Source: Pseudomonadota bacterium | GTDB lineage: Bacteria > Pseudomonadota > Alphaproteobacteria > Micavibrionales > CSBR16-224 | Direction: 5' to 3' | Assembly (NCBI GenBank): GCA_013285465.1 | Contig: CP053449.1 | Location: forward strand, 1,698,735-1,762,734 | DNA length: 64,000 nucleotides | In this document: piece by piece, positions 9,336 to 19,248 of the stretch | Position numbering within the stretch: the first letter of the stretch is position 1 | Layout: every line of letters starts with the position of its first letter | Program-made: the position numbers and the translations under genes | Notes under the pieces: generated by a model | Told to the model about the DNA's origin: nothing | Database searches by the model: none | The model's input: only the letters and a program-made list of their open reading frames with translations

Positions 9336-10640
9336 CTACACAAAGATCATCGCCGGATTTTCAAGCAAAAGCTTGATGTAATTTACAAATTCCGCCGCAT
9401 CATAACCATCGATGATACGGTGGTCGAAAGAGGAAGACAAATTCATCATTTTACGCACGGCAATATTGCCGTCCACGACCATCGGGCGTTCCACGATTTT
9501 GTTGACGCCGACAATCGCAACTTCGGGGGCATTAATAATCGGCGTTGAAATCAAACCGCCCAGCGGCCCCAGACTGGTGATTGTGATGGTGGAACCGATG
9601 AGTTCGTCCCGCGCGGCGGTGCCGGATTTTGCGGCTTCGGACAGGCGCTGCATTTCTGCGGCAACACCCCAGATATCCAGAGCCTCACTATGTTTGACAA
9701 CAGGAACCATCAACCCCTGCGCCGTCATGGCCGCAATACCGATATGGACAGGATTGTGCTGGTAGACAATTTCCGCTGCATCGTCGAATGTTGAATTGCA
9801 TTTCGGATATTTTGCGCAGGCCTTGACCAGCGCCAGCATTAAGAACGGCAAAATCGTCAGGCGGGGCTGGCCCTCTTCACGCGTATTGTTCATACTGTGG
9901 CGCAGGTCTTCAATCCCCGTGACATCCACTTCCTCCACATAGGTAATATGCGGAATATTCTGTTTGCTTTCCTGCATGCGCCGGGCAATGATGCGGCGCA
10001 TACCGATCACAGGGATTTCCTTTACGCCGTTTTTCTTTTGCCCGCGACTGCTGCGCGGCGCTCCTGCGGCGGCAAAACGGTCATAATCCTCCTGCGTGAT
10101 GCGTCCGGACGGGCCTGTGCCTTTGATCTGCGTTAAATCCACACCTTGTTCATAGGCAATGCGGCGCAAATAAGGTGAGGTCAGAACCGTATTATCAACC
10201 TCCGGCGGGGCAGAAACACTTTCAGAGACAGGCTGAGCCACCGCCTGTTGCATTTGCGGGGTTTTGGTCTTCACCTCTTTTTTCGGTGCCGCCTCCGGCT
10301 GCACTTTCGGCGCGCCCTCTTGGGGCGTATCGCTGTTGGCGGTATCTTTTCTCAAGATATCCTCCAATGACTGGTCATCAGGGATATTCGCCAATGAATC
10401 CTCAACTTCAAAAACAGCAATCGGTGTCCCCACGGCAACAACATCACCTTTTTTACCGGCCAGATAGACAACCTTTCCCGTGACCGGGCTCGGCAGCTCC
10501 ATAACGGCCTTATCCGTCAGAACATTCATCAGCTGGTCATCTTCCTGAATAATGTCGCCGACATTGGCCTGCACTTCGGCAATCTCCGTCGATACAATAC
10601 CTTCACCAAGATCCGGCAGAATAAAAACATATTTTCCCAT
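9336..10640 (-). CDS. bkdB: Branched-chain 2-oxoacid dehydrogenase E2 (dihydrolipoyl acyltransferase)
   Basis: This is the core acyltransferase of a 2-oxoacid dehydrogenase complex, 434 residues long. It has one N-terminal lipoyl domain with the modified lysine in LTDKAVMELP (Lys44). An Ala/Pro/Gln-rich linker follows, then a peripheral-subunit-binding domain near residues 155-190 (SPYLRRIAYEQGVDL, GTGPSGRITQEDYDRF). The C-terminal catalytic domain contains the active-site SFDHRIIDGYDAAEF. The single lipoyl domain and the two-gene E1 downstream in the unit match BCKDH rather than homodimeric-E1 pyruvate dehydrogenase. A heterodimeric-E1 pyruvate or acetoin enzyme cannot be fully excluded from sequence alone. 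It is spaced 1 base from E1-beta. Confidence 0.87.
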   Translation of the reverse strand: MGKYVFILPDLGEGIVSTEIAEVQANVGDIIQEDDQLMNVLTDKAVMELPSPVTGKVVYLAGKKGDVVAVGTPIAVFEVEDSLANIPDDQSLEDILRKDTANSDTPQEGAPKVQPEAAPKKEVKTKTPQMQQAVAQPVSESVSAPPEVDNTVLTSPYLRRIAYEQGVDLTQIKGTGPSGRITQEDYDRFAAAGAPRSSRGQKKNGVKEIPVIGMRRIIARRMQESKQNIPHITYVEEVDVTGIEDLRHSMNNTREEGQPRLTILPFLMLALVKACAKYPKCNSTFDDAAEIVYQHNPVHIGIAAMTAQGLMVPVVKHSEALDIWGVAAEMQRLSEAAKSGTAARDELIGSTITITSLGPLGGLISTPIINAPEVAIVGVNKIVERPMVVDGNIAVRKMMNLSSSFDHRIIDGYDAAEFVNYIKLLLENPAMIFV

Positions 10641-10641
10641 A

Positions 10642-11658
10642 CTATCCCCCTTGCATCATGTTTTTCAGAGAGTCGGCCACGCGCTGTTTGGTCGGGAAAT
10701 AATCCCATTCAAAGGACAGCGGATACGGCACATCCCAGCCGGTAATTCTCTCGATCGGCGCTTTCAGATGCCAAAAACATTCTTTTTGCACCATGGCGGC
10801 AAGCTCTGCGCCATAACCGCTGGTCAGGGTGGCTTCATGCACGATGACACAGCGCCCCGTTTTCTGCACAGATTGATTGATGGTATCAATATCCAGCGGC
10901 AACAAAGTACGGAGATCAATAATTTCCGCATCAAGCCCGGCTTGTTCAACAGCGGCTTGGGCAACATGCACCATTGTGCCGTAAACAAGAATAGTGACAT
11001 CACTGCCTTCGCGAACAATAGCGGCCTTCCCAAGGGGAATGCTGTAATAATCTTCGGGCACATCTCCGCCCGGATGGCTGTCCCAACCAATGCCCGCCGC
11101 GTTCGGGTCACCGTTAAACGGGCCGTTGTAAATGCGTTTGGGCTCTAAAAATATGACGGGGTCATTCTTTTCAACTGCGGAAATCAACAACCCTTTTGCA
11201 TCATAAGGGGTGGACGGCACAACAACTTGCAAGCCGGAAACATGGGTAAAAACAGCCTCCGGACTTTGACTATGCGTCTGCCCGCCTTTGACGCCGCCGC
11301 CATAGGGCGTACGAATTGTCATCGGACAGGTGAACATACCGGCGGAACGAAAGCGCAAACGTGCGGCTTCCGAGACAATTTGGTCATAGGCCGGATAGAT
11401 GTAATCCGCAAATTGAATTTCCACAACCGGGCGCAAATCATTGGCCGCCATGCCGATGGCTGCGCCGACGATACCGGATTCTGAAATCGGGGCGTCAAAA
11501 CAGCGTTCTTTCCCGAATTTTTTTTGCAGATTTTGCGTGGCATTAAAAACGCCGCCGAAATATCCGACATCCTGCCCGAACACAACCACTTTAGGATCCC
11601 GCTCCATAAGAACGTGATGTGCTGAGTTAATGGCTTCAACCATATTCATTACCGGCAT
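10642..11658 (-). CDS. bkdA2: Branched-chain 2-oxoacid dehydrogenase E1 beta subunit
   Basis: This is the beta half of the thiamine-diphosphate-dependent E1, which decarboxylates branched-chain 2-oxoacids (from valine, leucine and isoleucine). I place the start at ATG 11656-11658 (MPVMNMVEAINSAH), just past the E1-alpha stop; the upstream in-frame extension lies inside E1-alpha. Family blocks include FGQDVGYFGGVF, DAPISESGIVGAAIGMA, EIQFADYIYPAYDQIVSEAA, and the C-terminal transketolase domain with HEATLTSGYGAELA. At 338 residues it is the usual size. Gene order alpha, beta, E2, E3 with near-zero spacing indicates a stoichiometric operon. Confidence 0.92.
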   Translation of the reverse strand: MPVMNMVEAINSAHHVLMERDPKVVVFGQDVGYFGGVFNATQNLQKKFGKERCFDAPISESGIVGAAIGMAANDLRPVVEIQFADYIYPAYDQIVSEAARLRFRSAGMFTCPMTIRTPYGGGVKGGQTHSQSPEAVFTHVSGLQVVVPSTPYDAKGLLISAVEKNDPVIFLEPKRIYNGPFNGDPNAAGIGWDSHPGGDVPEDYYSIPLGKAAIVREGSDVTILVYGTMVHVAQAAVEQAGLDAEIIDLRTLLPLDIDTINQSVQKTGRCVIVHEATLTSGYGAELAAMVQKECFWHLKAPIERITGWDVPYPLSFEWDYFPTKQRVADSLKNMMQGG

Positions 11659-11659
11659 A

Positions 11660-12946
11660 TCAAACTCCCAGTTCTTGTCTTTGGCGTAAAAGATGTAGCG
11701 GCATATCTTCATACACATCTGTGAACATATCAGCGACGTTCAAGCCGTGATTTTTACCGAAACCGTAACTTTCCGCAGTTTTATAAGTTTTACTGACATA
11801 GGCTTTTTTGTCTTTCACCAGTTCCTCATGTTCTTTTTCAGACCATTTTCCAAGGCCGATCAAATGCTGTTTTAAACGTTCCACCGGATCACCGAGCGGC
11901 CATTTTTCGGCCTCAGAATCCGGACGGTATTTGCTGGGATCGTCACTGGTGGAATGTGCGCCTGCACGGTAGGTCACATGTTCGATAACCGTTGCGCCAA
12001 GTCCGGCACGCGCACGGTCTGCCGCCCATTTGGATGCGGCATAGACAGCCAGAAAATCATTGCCGTCAATCCGCAGGCTCGGCAGGCCGTAACCGCGACC
12101 GCGGCGTGCAAATGTTGCCGTCTCGCCGCCGGCAATCCCCTGAAAGGAAGAAATGGCCCATTGGTTATTAACGATATTTAAAATGACAGGCGCTTTATAG
12201 ACTGCAGCGAAAACCATGGCGGCATGGACATCATTTTCAGCTGTGGCACCGTCACCGACAAAGGCGGTGGCAAGATTATCCGTGCCTTTATAGGCTTCCG
12301 CCATGGCCCAGCCGACCGCCTGAATATATTGTGTGGCCAGATTTCCGGAAATGGTGAAATAACCTTTACCTTTTTCGTTAGAGGAATACATCACCGGCAG
12401 TTGGCGACCTTTGACAGGGTCTTTTTTATTACCGAACAGCTGGCACATCATTTTTTCCAGATCATAGCCGCGAGAGATTAGAATCCCTTGTTGGCGGTAT
12501 GTCGGGAAAGACATATCATCCTCTCCCAAAGCCATGCTATGGGCGACAGAAACGGCTTCTTCACCGCGGCTGCGCATATAGAACGAGATTTTTCCGACAC
12601 GTTGCGTGTTTTGCATGCGGTCATCAAATTCACGGGTCAGAACCATGTGGGACAGCCCCTCCAAAAGCAGCGCGGGGCTAAGCTTCGGATCCCATTCGCC
12701 AACGGCTTTGCCGTTATCGTCCAGCACGCGGATCATATCATCGGCATAATGGGCAATCTCGTCATGGTGGGTATCCACTGCCGGGCGCGGTAATGTTCCG
12801 GCATCCGGAATGACCATATTTGAAAAATCCGGTGCCTCCCCCGGGCGGGCTTTTGGTTCAGGCACATATAATTTGTTATGCCGTACGGATTTTTTCGCTG
12901 ACGCTTTAGGTTTTTTTACCATCTTCATCGATTTTTTTACCGTCAT
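11660..12946 (-). CDS. bkdA1: Branched-chain 2-oxoacid dehydrogenase E1 alpha subunit
   Basis: This is the ThDP-binding alpha subunit, first gene of the leftward operon, 428 residues. The ThDP/Mg motif runs from GDGATAENDVHAAMVFA to VNNQWAISSF. Other family marks are MRSRGEEAVSVAHSMAL, SFPTYRQQGILISRG and the phosphorylation-loop-like YRAGAHSTSDDPSKYR, all typical of BCKDH E1-alpha rather than pyruvate dehydrogenase E1-alpha. The first 30 residues are Lys-rich and not conserved, so the exact start is open. With IcmF encoded nearby, the isobutyryl-CoA made here from valine has an obvious next step. Confidence 0.92.
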   Translation of the reverse strand: MTVKKSMKMVKKPKASAKKSVRHNKLYVPEPKARPGEAPDFSNMVIPDAGTLPRPAVDTHHDEIAHYADDMIRVLDDNGKAVGEWDPKLSPALLLEGLSHMVLTREFDDRMQNTQRVGKISFYMRSRGEEAVSVAHSMALGEDDMSFPTYRQQGILISRGYDLEKMMCQLFGNKKDPVKGRQLPVMYSSNEKGKGYFTISGNLATQYIQAVGWAMAEAYKGTDNLATAFVGDGATAENDVHAAMVFAAVYKAPVILNIVNNQWAISSFQGIAGGETATFARRGRGYGLPSLRIDGNDFLAVYAASKWAADRARAGLGATVIEHVTYRAGAHSTSDDPSKYRPDSEAEKWPLGDPVERLKQHLIGLGKWSEKEHEELVKDKKAYVSKTYKTAESYGFGKNHGLNVADMFTDVYEDMPLHLLRQRQELGV

Positions 12947-13156
12947 AACCGTTTTCTTCCAGAATAGTCTGTTTTATTAATGGGGTGCATGCTGTGTGAT
13001 ACAGCGGCGGATTTTAAGGAGTAATATTTATGGCTCACTTATAATCTCGCACGATTGGAAATTACCAAGAATATATGATATATTTCCGCCGAGCGCAATA
13101 TATACACCCCCTTTCCGCTTTTGCGCGAAATCAGACCAGCAAAAGGACCTCTGCCG

Positions 13157-13819
13157 ATGAGTATTGCAAAAACGCTAGAAGCGCGGAAATCAACACGTGC
13201 CTTTTTGGATAAAGCTGTACCGCGCGCCGTCATTGAAAAAATTTTAAAATCCGCACGCCATGCGCCTTCCGGCACCAATACGCAACCCTGGAAAGTGGCT
13301 GTTGTCTCAGGGGAAAAACGCCGCGCTTTATCTGATAAAATTGTGGCGGCATTTCAGTCCGGTCAGCCGCCGCAGATGGATTATCATTATTATCCGCAAG
13401 ACTGGACAGAACCGTACAAAACCCGCCGGAAAGAATGCGGACTGCAGCTTTACCAAACGCTGAGCATCACGCGCGAGGACAAAGAGCGGCAAAAAGAACA
13501 ATGGCTGGCCAATTACCGTGCCTTTGAAGCACCCTCTGTGCTGTTCTTTTTTATGGATCCTGTCTTGGAAAAAGGCTCCTTTGTGGATATGGGTATGTTT
13601 TTGCAATCCGTTATGCTGATGGCTGTGGAAGAAGGGCTGGCAACATGCCCGCAAGCCTCGCTTGGAGAATATCCGGATATCGTCCGCGCAGAGCTTGGTT
13701 ACGGAGATGAAGTGCTGATTTGCGGTATGGCTCTGGGTTATGAAGACAAAGAGGCCGTCATCAATTCCTATCGCACACCGCGGCTGGAGGTCGACGCCTT
13801 TACACGCTTTTTTGAATAA
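13157..13819 (+). CDS. Nitroreductase family protein
   Basis: This is an FMN-dependent NAD(P)H oxidoreductase of the nitroreductase fold, 220 residues from the ATG at 13157, which has AAGGA nine bases upstream. The N-terminal block ARKSTRAFLDKAVP and ARHAPSGTNTQPWKVAVV are the classic FMN-contacting motifs. GMFLQSVMLMAVEEGLATCPQ and ICGMALGYEDKEAVIN are also family signatures. The physiological substrate cannot be told; family members reduce quinones, nitroaromatics or flavins. It stands alone on the plus strand, between two leftward units, and its end is 9 bases from the convergent icmF stop. Confidence 0.9.
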   Translation: MSIAKTLEARKSTRAFLDKAVPRAVIEKILKSARHAPSGTNTQPWKVAVVSGEKRRALSDKIVAAFQSGQPPQMDYHYYPQDWTEPYKTRRKECGLQLYQTLSITREDKERQKEQWLANYRAFEAPSVLFFFMDPVLEKGSFVDMGMFLQSVMLMAVEEGLATCPQASLGEYPDIVRAELGYGDEVLICGMALGYEDKEAVINSYRTPRLEVDAFTRFFE

Positions 13820-13828
13820 GCCGCCGTG

Positions 13829-16800
13829 CTACATATTGCGCCGGTACTGCCCCCCGACATGGAACAGCATATCGGTAATCTGCCCCAGCGAGCAAACACG
13901 CACAGCATCCATCAGAGCTTCAAAACCGTTCCCCCCGCCCATCAATGTCTTTTTCAAGTTTTCAAGTGCGGCTTCGGAATGGGCGGCATGTTTCTTTTTA
14001 AAGGCTTCCACGCGTTTGATCTGGCTTTCTTTTTCCGCAGTGGTGGAGCGGGCAAGCTCAATCTCGAAACTCTCTTCCGGCTTCTCCGGCAAAAAGGTAT
14101 TCACACCGATAATCGGCAGACTGCCGTCATGTTTTTTATGTTCATACAGCAATGATTCTTCCTGAATCTTGCCGCGCTGATACCCTGTTTCCATTGCGCC
14201 CAAAACGCCGCCGCGTTCGGAAATGCGCTCAAATTCACGCAAGACGGCCTCTTCGACCAAATCGGTCAGTTCTTCAATGATAAATGCGCCTTGCAGCGGG
14301 TTTTCATTTTTGGCCAGCCCGTATTCCTGATTGATAATCAGCTGAATAGCCAAAGCACGGCGTACCGATTCATCGGTTGGTGTCGTGATCGCCTCATCAT
14401 AGGCGTTGGTATGCAGACTGTTACAATTATCATTGATCGCCAGCAATGCCTGCAAGGTCGTGCGAATATCGTTAAAAGCCATTTCCTGCGCGTGCAAGGA
14501 GCGTCCCGATGTTTGAATATGATATTTTAAACGCTGGCTGCGCTTGTTCGCATTGTATTTTTCGCGCATTGCCACCGCCCAAATGCGGCGCGCCACGCGC
14601 CCCATAACCGAATATTCCGGATCCATGCCGTTGGAAAAGAAAAAGGATAAATTCGGCGCGAAATCATCAATATCCATACCGCGTGCCAGATAGGTCTCGA
14701 CATAGGTGAAAGCATTGGCCAATGTGAAGGCAAGTTGAGAAATCGGGTTCGCTCCGGCTTCGGCAATGTGATAGCCGGAAATTGAAACGGAATAGAAATT
14801 CTGCACATTGTGATCAATGAAATATTGTTGAATATCCCCCATCATGCGCAGACTGAATTCCGTCGAGAATATACAGGTGTTCTGCCCTTGATCTTCTTTA
14901 AGAATATCGGCCTGCACCGTGCCGCGCACGCTGTTGAGAGCGCCGGCCTTCAATGCCGCGTATTCCTTATCAGTGGGTTTGCGGTTATTATCTTTTTCGA
15001 ATTTATCGACTTGCTGGTCGATCACCGTATTCAGGAAAAACGCCAGAATCGTTGGCGCAGGCCCGTTGATGGTCATAGAGACGGATGTTTTCGGGCTGCA
15101 CAGGTCAAAACCGTCATAGAGCTCCTTCATATCATCCAGCGTGGCGATAGATACGCCGGAATTACCGATTTTCCCGTAAATATCAGGCCGTGTCGCAGGA
15201 TCAAATCCGTAGAGTGTCACACTGTCAAATGCGGTGGAAAGGCGTTTTGCCTCGGAATGCATTGACAGTTTTTTGAATCTTTTATTGGTACGGAAGGCAT
15301 CCCCCTCACCGGCAAACATACGTGCAGGGTCCTCGCCTTCACGTTTGAACGGGAACACACCCGCCGTAAACGGGAAGTTGCCCGGCAGGTTTTCCGTCAG
15401 CAGCCATTTTAAGAGATCACCTTGGCCGGTATAGCGCGGCAGCGATATTTTCGGCACCATCGTACCGGACAGGCTGGGACGTTTGATGATGGTCGTAATA
15501 TCGTCCTTACCGGGAATTTCAACCGTTATCTTGTCTTGCGTATATTGCTCTCTGACCTTGGGCCAGTCTTGTAAAAGCTGTTTGGCGTTTTGTCCAAGCG
15601 CATCCCAGCGCTGATCGATCAGATTTTTCAACGCGTCATCTGCTGCGCTGTCACCCAGCATCTTTTGCGTTGCCGTTAAATGTTCATGTTCAGCGGCAAG
15701 ACGGCTTTGCTCCGCGGCATATTCGTGATAATTGCGGAGCGTGTCCGCAATCTCCGCCAGATAGCGCGTGCGATCAGCCGGTACGATGGTGCTTTTTTCC
15801 GTTGAAACTTTTGTCGTCACAACAGGCAATTTACTGTCATAGTCTTTCAGACCTTTTTCGCGCAAGACACCCAGCAAATATTGATAGGCTGCGGTGACAC
15901 CATCATCATTGAAATGAGAGGCAATAGAACCGAAGACCGGCATATCTGACGGCATGCGGTCAAAAGCTTCACGGTTGCGTTGCAGTTGTTTTGACACATC
16001 CCGTAACGCATCATCGCTGCCCTTGCGGTCAAATTTGTTGATCACCACAATATCAGCAAAGTCGAGCATGTCGATTTTTTCAAGCTGGCTGGCGGCTCCG
16101 AATTCCGGGGTCATCACATACATCGCCGTATCGACAAAGGGCACAATACCGGCATCGCCCTGACCGATACCGGGGGTTTCGACAATTACCAGATCGAATC
16201 CGGCCAGTTTCATCAAATCCATAACATTTGGCAAGCAATCCGGCACCTCGCCCTGCGTCGCGCGGGTGGCGAGCGAGCGCATATAAATATTCTCGTGATA
16301 AATCGCATTCATACGGATGCGGTCGCCTAGCAATGCGCCGCCGGTTTTGCGGCGGCTGGGGTCAATGGCCAGAATGGCAATTTTGATATGATCGCCGCTG
16401 TCCAGACGAAAACGGCGGATCAACTCATCGGTCAGGGATGATTTACCCGCACCGCCCGTGCCGGTAATACCCAATGTCGGCGTTTTGGAAAACGCGGCTT
16501 TTTCTTTTAAAACATCAAGGTCTTTGCCGTCGACAAGGCCGCGTTCAACGGCACTGACAGCCTGCGCAACGGCGCAGCGATCCCCCGTAGCAACAGCATC
16601 AAGATCAAAAGCCGGCGGCGTCTCAAACGCACCTTTCGCAAGCGTCATCATATCATCGATCATGCCTTGCAGACCCATTTTCTGCCCCATTTGCGGCGAA
16701 TATAACCGCGCAACGCCATAGGCCTCCATATCTTTAATCTCATCAGGAATAATGACGCCGCCACCGCCGCCGAAAACACGAATATGCTCGGCGCCGCGCT

Positions 16801-17089
16801 CTTTCAAAAGATCGATCATATATTTGAAATATTCAACATGCCCGCCCTGATAAGAGCTGACGGCAATGCCTTGCACATCTTCCTGAATGGCGGATTCAAC
16901 AACTTCCAACGCGGAACGATTATGCGCCAGATGAATAACCTCCGCACCTGACGATTGCAGGATGCGGCGCATAATATTAATGGCGGCATCATGGCCGTCA
17001 AACAGCGCGGCAGAGGTGACAAAACGCACAGGTGTTGTGTCAACGGCAGGGGCAGGTTTGTTCTGTGTTTTTGTTTTGCTCATTGTCAT
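13829..17089 (-). CDS. icmF: IcmF, fused isobutyryl-CoA mutase with G-protein chaperone domain
   Basis: One polypeptide of about 1086 residues carries three modules. The N-terminal cobalamin-binding domain has [16 protein letters not shown], whose histidine is the expected lower cobalt ligand. A MeaB-like GTPase follows, with P-loop [17 protein letters not shown] and [19 protein letters not shown]. The C-terminal mutase TIM-barrel contains [20 protein letters not shown] and [18 protein letters not shown]. This order is diagnostic of IcmF, which interconverts isobutyryl-CoA and butyryl-CoA with adenosylcobalamin; the GTPase segment protects and reloads the cofactor. Substrate is inferred from architecture; some IcmFs also act on pivalyl- or isovaleryl-CoA. 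Start choice: ATGs at 17113, 17089 and 17083 are possible, and the AGATGGA before the latter two favours them. The adenosyltransferase gene lies just upstream. Confidence 0.93.
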   Translation of the reverse strand: MTMSKTKTQNKPAPAVDTTPVRFVTSAALFDGHDAAINIMRRILQSSGAEVIHLAHNRSALEVVESAIQEDVQGIAVSSYQGGHVEYFKYMIDLLKERGAEHIRVFGGGGGVIIPDEIKDMEAYGVARLYSPQMGQKMGLQGMIDDMMTLAKGAFETPPAFDLDAVATGDRCAVAQAVSAVERGLVDGKDLDVLKEKAAFSKTPTLGITGTGGAGKSSLTDELIRRFRLDSGDHIKIAILAIDPSRRKTGGALLGDRIRMNAIYHENIYMRSLATRATQGEVPDCLPNVMDLMKLAGFDLVIVETPGIGQGDAGIVPFVDTAMYVMTPEFGAASQLEKIDMLDFADIVVINKFDRKGSDDALRDVSKQLQRNREAFDRMPSDMPVFGSIASHFNDDGVTAAYQYLLGVLREKGLKDYDSKLPVVTTKVSTEKSTIVPADRTRYLAEIADTLRNYHEYAAEQSRLAAEHEHLTATQKMLGDSAADDALKNLIDQRWDALGQNAKQLLQDWPKVREQYTQDKITVEIPGKDDITTIIKRPSLSGTMVPKISLPRYTGQGDLLKWLLTENLPGNFPFTAGVFPFKREGEDPARMFAGEGDAFRTNKRFKKLSMHSEAKRLSTAFDSVTLYGFDPATRPDIYGKIGNSGVSIATLDDMKELYDGFDLCSPKTSVSMTINGPAPTILAFFLNTVIDQQVDKFEKDNNRKPTDKEYAALKAGALNSVRGTVQADILKEDQGQNTCIFSTEFSLRMMGDIQQYFIDHNVQNFYSVSISGYHIAEAGANPISQLAFTLANAFTYVETYLARGMDIDDFAPNLSFFFSNGMDPEYSVMGRVARRIWAVAMREKYNANKRSQRLKYHIQTSGRSLHAQEMAFNDIRTTLQALLAINDNCNSLHTNAYDEAITTPTDESVRRALAIQLIINQEYGLAKNENPLQGAFIIEELTDLVEEAVLREFERISERGGVLGAMETGYQRGKIQEESLLYEHKKHDGSLPIIGVNTFLPEKPEESFEIELARSTTAEKESQIKRVEAFKKKHAAHSEAALENLKKTLMGGGNGFEALMDAVRVCSLGQITDMLFHVGGQYRRNM

Positions 17090-17128
17090 TCCATCTGTTT
17101 GGTTAGGGGCCATCTGTTGGGTTGGCGG

Positions 17129-17698
17129 TTAGCCGTTTTCCTTTTTGGTGACAGCGGCAGGCTGCCACAAAATTTCGGTTTCGCCATGTGCATGGGCAAG
17201 ATACCGCGCCGTCACAAAGGCAAGATCAGATAGGCGGTTAAGATAAATGCGCGCATCGGCATTGACGTCTTCTTCCGCTCCCAGCGCGACGATATAACGC
17301 TCGGCACGGCGCGATACCGTGCGCACAATATGGCAATAAGCCAGCAATTTTGACCCGCCCGGCAAAATAAAGTTTTCAAGCGGTGCCAGCGTTTCGTTCA
17401 AATGTGAAATATGCTCTTCCAGTTTTTCCCAATGTTCTGCCTTGATCATGGTGTAGCCGGGCATGGACAACTCCCCACCCAGATCAAACAAATCATGCTG
17501 AATACGTAAGAATATTTTTTGTAAATCCTCATGCCCGTCCAGATAGGCGATAAAAAGACCGACAAAAGCGTTTAATTCATCCACTGTGCCGATTGCCTGC
17601 ATGCGTGCGGCATTTTTGGGGATACGACCACCGCCGGTCAGACCCGTTGTGCCGTCATCACCGGTGCGCGTAACAATTTTCGACAGCCGTTTTCCCAT
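17129..17698 (-). CDS. pduO: ATP:cob(I)alamin adenosyltransferase (PduO type)
   Basis: This enzyme makes adenosylcobalamin, the cofactor of IcmF, from ATP and cob(I)alamin. The 189-residue protein shows the PduO/MMAB signatures: TRTGDDGTTGLTGGGRIPKN at the N-terminus (ATP binding), IGTVDELNAFVG, FILPGGS and the C-terminal RRAERYIV and YLNRLSDLAFVTARY blocks. The ATG at 17698 is preferred because GGGAG lies 11 bases upstream; an ATG six codons earlier has no ribosome site. It precedes icmF in the same direction with a gap of about 40 bases, giving a cofactor-plus-enzyme unit. Confidence 0.93.
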   Translation of the reverse strand: MGKRLSKIVTRTGDDGTTGLTGGGRIPKNAARMQAIGTVDELNAFVGLFIAYLDGHEDLQKIFLRIQHDLFDLGGELSMPGYTMIKAEHWEKLEEHISHLNETLAPLENFILPGGSKLLAYCHIVRTVSRRAERYIVALGAEEDVNADARIYLNRLSDLAFVTARYLAHAHGETEILWQPAAVTKKENG

Positions 17699-17770
17699 TT
17701 TGTCTTGTACTCCCATGCTATGGACAGGTTTTGTTTGCCATTATAATCAGCAATATAAAGGATTGTCGTC

Positions 17771-17869
17771 ATGCAAAACAAGCAAAAAGGCGTTGCCGGT
17801 GAAATCAAACAACGCGCGAAACACGGTGTAATTCCGGGTAACGCTGATCTGACTTGGAGCGCTCTGTAA
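17771..17869 (+). CDS. Small protein, 32 aa, unrecognised
   Basis: A short reading frame begins with ATG at 17771, has AAGGA eight bases upstream, and ends at TAA 17867-17869. The product starts MQNKQKGVAGEIKQRAKHGV and ends ADLTWSAL; it is basic and soluble. It sits in the gap between the leftward adenosyltransferase gene and a rightward hypothetical gene, where a promoter region would otherwise be expected. The strong ribosome site and sensible composition make it plausible, but 32 codons can arise by chance. I know no family for it. Confidence 0.4.
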   Translation: MQNKQKGVAGEIKQRAKHGVIPGNADLTWSAL

Positions 17870-17970
17870 ACAGCGTATTTCAGCCAATCTCATCGCGCCA
17901 TAACTTTAATATTTTGTTATATTTTTTTATGTAATATATAGCGGTAAGTCTTTATATTACATGAAAGAAC

Positions 17971-19119
17971 ATGTTCCAAATGGCAGACAATACGGCAGAA
18001 ACCAATTTCAAATATGGCTGGTGCAAAACAGACCGTAAGCAGGGGCAAGATATCCGCCGTGATATGCGTTCGATAGATTACATGAATGATGAACCCTATG
18101 CGGCGCGGACGCGCGCAATTTTAAAGCAAATGGGACTGCCGGATCCGGAACCGGGGCAAATATATCGCGGCACACACCATGATATGTTGTTTTTAGACAG
18201 CCATGGCGTTGTCATACGCATTGGCCCCACAGATATCGAAGATTTAATGAATCCTGCAATTGTTCAGCCTTTGGGATGGGTCGAGGATAAAACACTCACC
18301 ATCAAATCCGACAATCAAAGCCATACAGCCGAGATCCCCTTTACTGTCGCAATATATCCCGGCATTGAACTCTATGAAGATTTTTTTCAAAAAACGCCAC
18401 GCCCCGCTATTGTCGGGGATGTTGAGGATTTCTTTCGTGAAACCGGACAAACCGCCAGCGACCTCGTCACCCATAATATGGGCATTATCCGCATATTGGA
18501 CGATAACGGTGTCGAAGTCGCTGTTCCCATGTTGCTGGACTCGGATAACAGATTTAACTTTTCCACTGCGGCGTTACGGCAAAAACGTTCGGAAAGAATA
18601 AAAGAGCTCGACAAACGCACCAAAGACAAAGGACAGATCATGTCCTATGTTCTCAAAGACGTTTTCAAAGATGCTCAGGATGCCAACCTGTTCCAGCGCG
18701 CCTATCAACTGCACCAACCATTGCGCAATCTGTTCTGGCGCGCCTTCCGCAGCGTTGAAACAATTGAAGATGTCCCCGGAAAAGATCATATGGACGCTTT
18801 CTGGAATGAATGCGCCGCCATCACAAACTCCCCCAAAGAAACCACATCATTCCAGTGGACGTCACGCGTCAATGACAGCGGATTACACGTCTTTAAACGG
18901 GAAGAAATTGTCATCCCCAATCTGACCTTGTACCGCCCCTGGACAGGCGAGGAACAAGATAAACTTGTTCTACCCATTTCCCAATCAGAGGCCGTCAAAA
19001 AAGCATTGGCAAAAGCTGTGCAAAAAGACGACAGACTGGAAACAGGTGAAGAACCGCCCAAACCGAGAAAACTTATTGATCTGCGATTTCTCAATGATTT
19101 TGCAGCACGTTTTCGATAA
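17971..19119 (+). CDS. Hypothetical protein, 382 aa
   Basis: No family recognised. The protein is soluble, with no signal peptide or transmembrane stretch, and is rich in charged residues; the C-terminal part has a Lys/Glu-rich helix followed by a Pro-containing segment. Two start codons are possible (ATG 17971 and ATG 17980), neither with a good ribosome site. The upstream 100 bases are AT-rich and contain several TATAAT-like stretches, so it probably has its own promoter. It has no operon partner: the next gene is 129 bases away. The frame is long with codon use like its neighbours, so I regard it as real. Confidence 0.6.
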   Translation: MFQMADNTAETNFKYGWCKTDRKQGQDIRRDMRSIDYMNDEPYAARTRAILKQMGLPDPEPGQIYRGTHHDMLFLDSHGVVIRIGPTDIEDLMNPAIVQPLGWVEDKTLTIKSDNQSHTAEIPFTVAIYPGIELYEDFFQKTPRPAIVGDVEDFFRETGQTASDLVTHNMGIIRILDDNGVEVAVPMLLDSDNRFNFSTAALRQKRSERIKELDKRTKDKGQIMSYVLKDVFKDAQDANLFQRAYQLHQPLRNLFWRAFRSVETIEDVPGKDHMDAFWNECAAITNSPKETTSFQWTSRVNDSGLHVFKREEIVIPNLTLYRPWTGEEQDKLVLPISQSEAVKKALAKAVQKDDRLETGEEPPKPRKLIDLRFLNDFAARFR

Positions 19120-19248
19120 TTAGATAATATGGCTGGTTTTTGTACAACATGGCTTGAGCCTGACAACACCGTCACCAGAGTCGACACAATTTACCTTTCA
19201 CCTACACTTTTATGATAGCGGGTGAAGAACATTCGCAAAGAGGATTTT

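Noticed and set aside
13030-13050. AAGGAG followed by a four-residue reading frame (MAHL, stop) upstream of the nitroreductase
   Set aside because: The ribosome site is strong, but the frame is four codons long and about 105 bases from the next gene; no attenuator structure is evident, so it was not called as a leader peptide.
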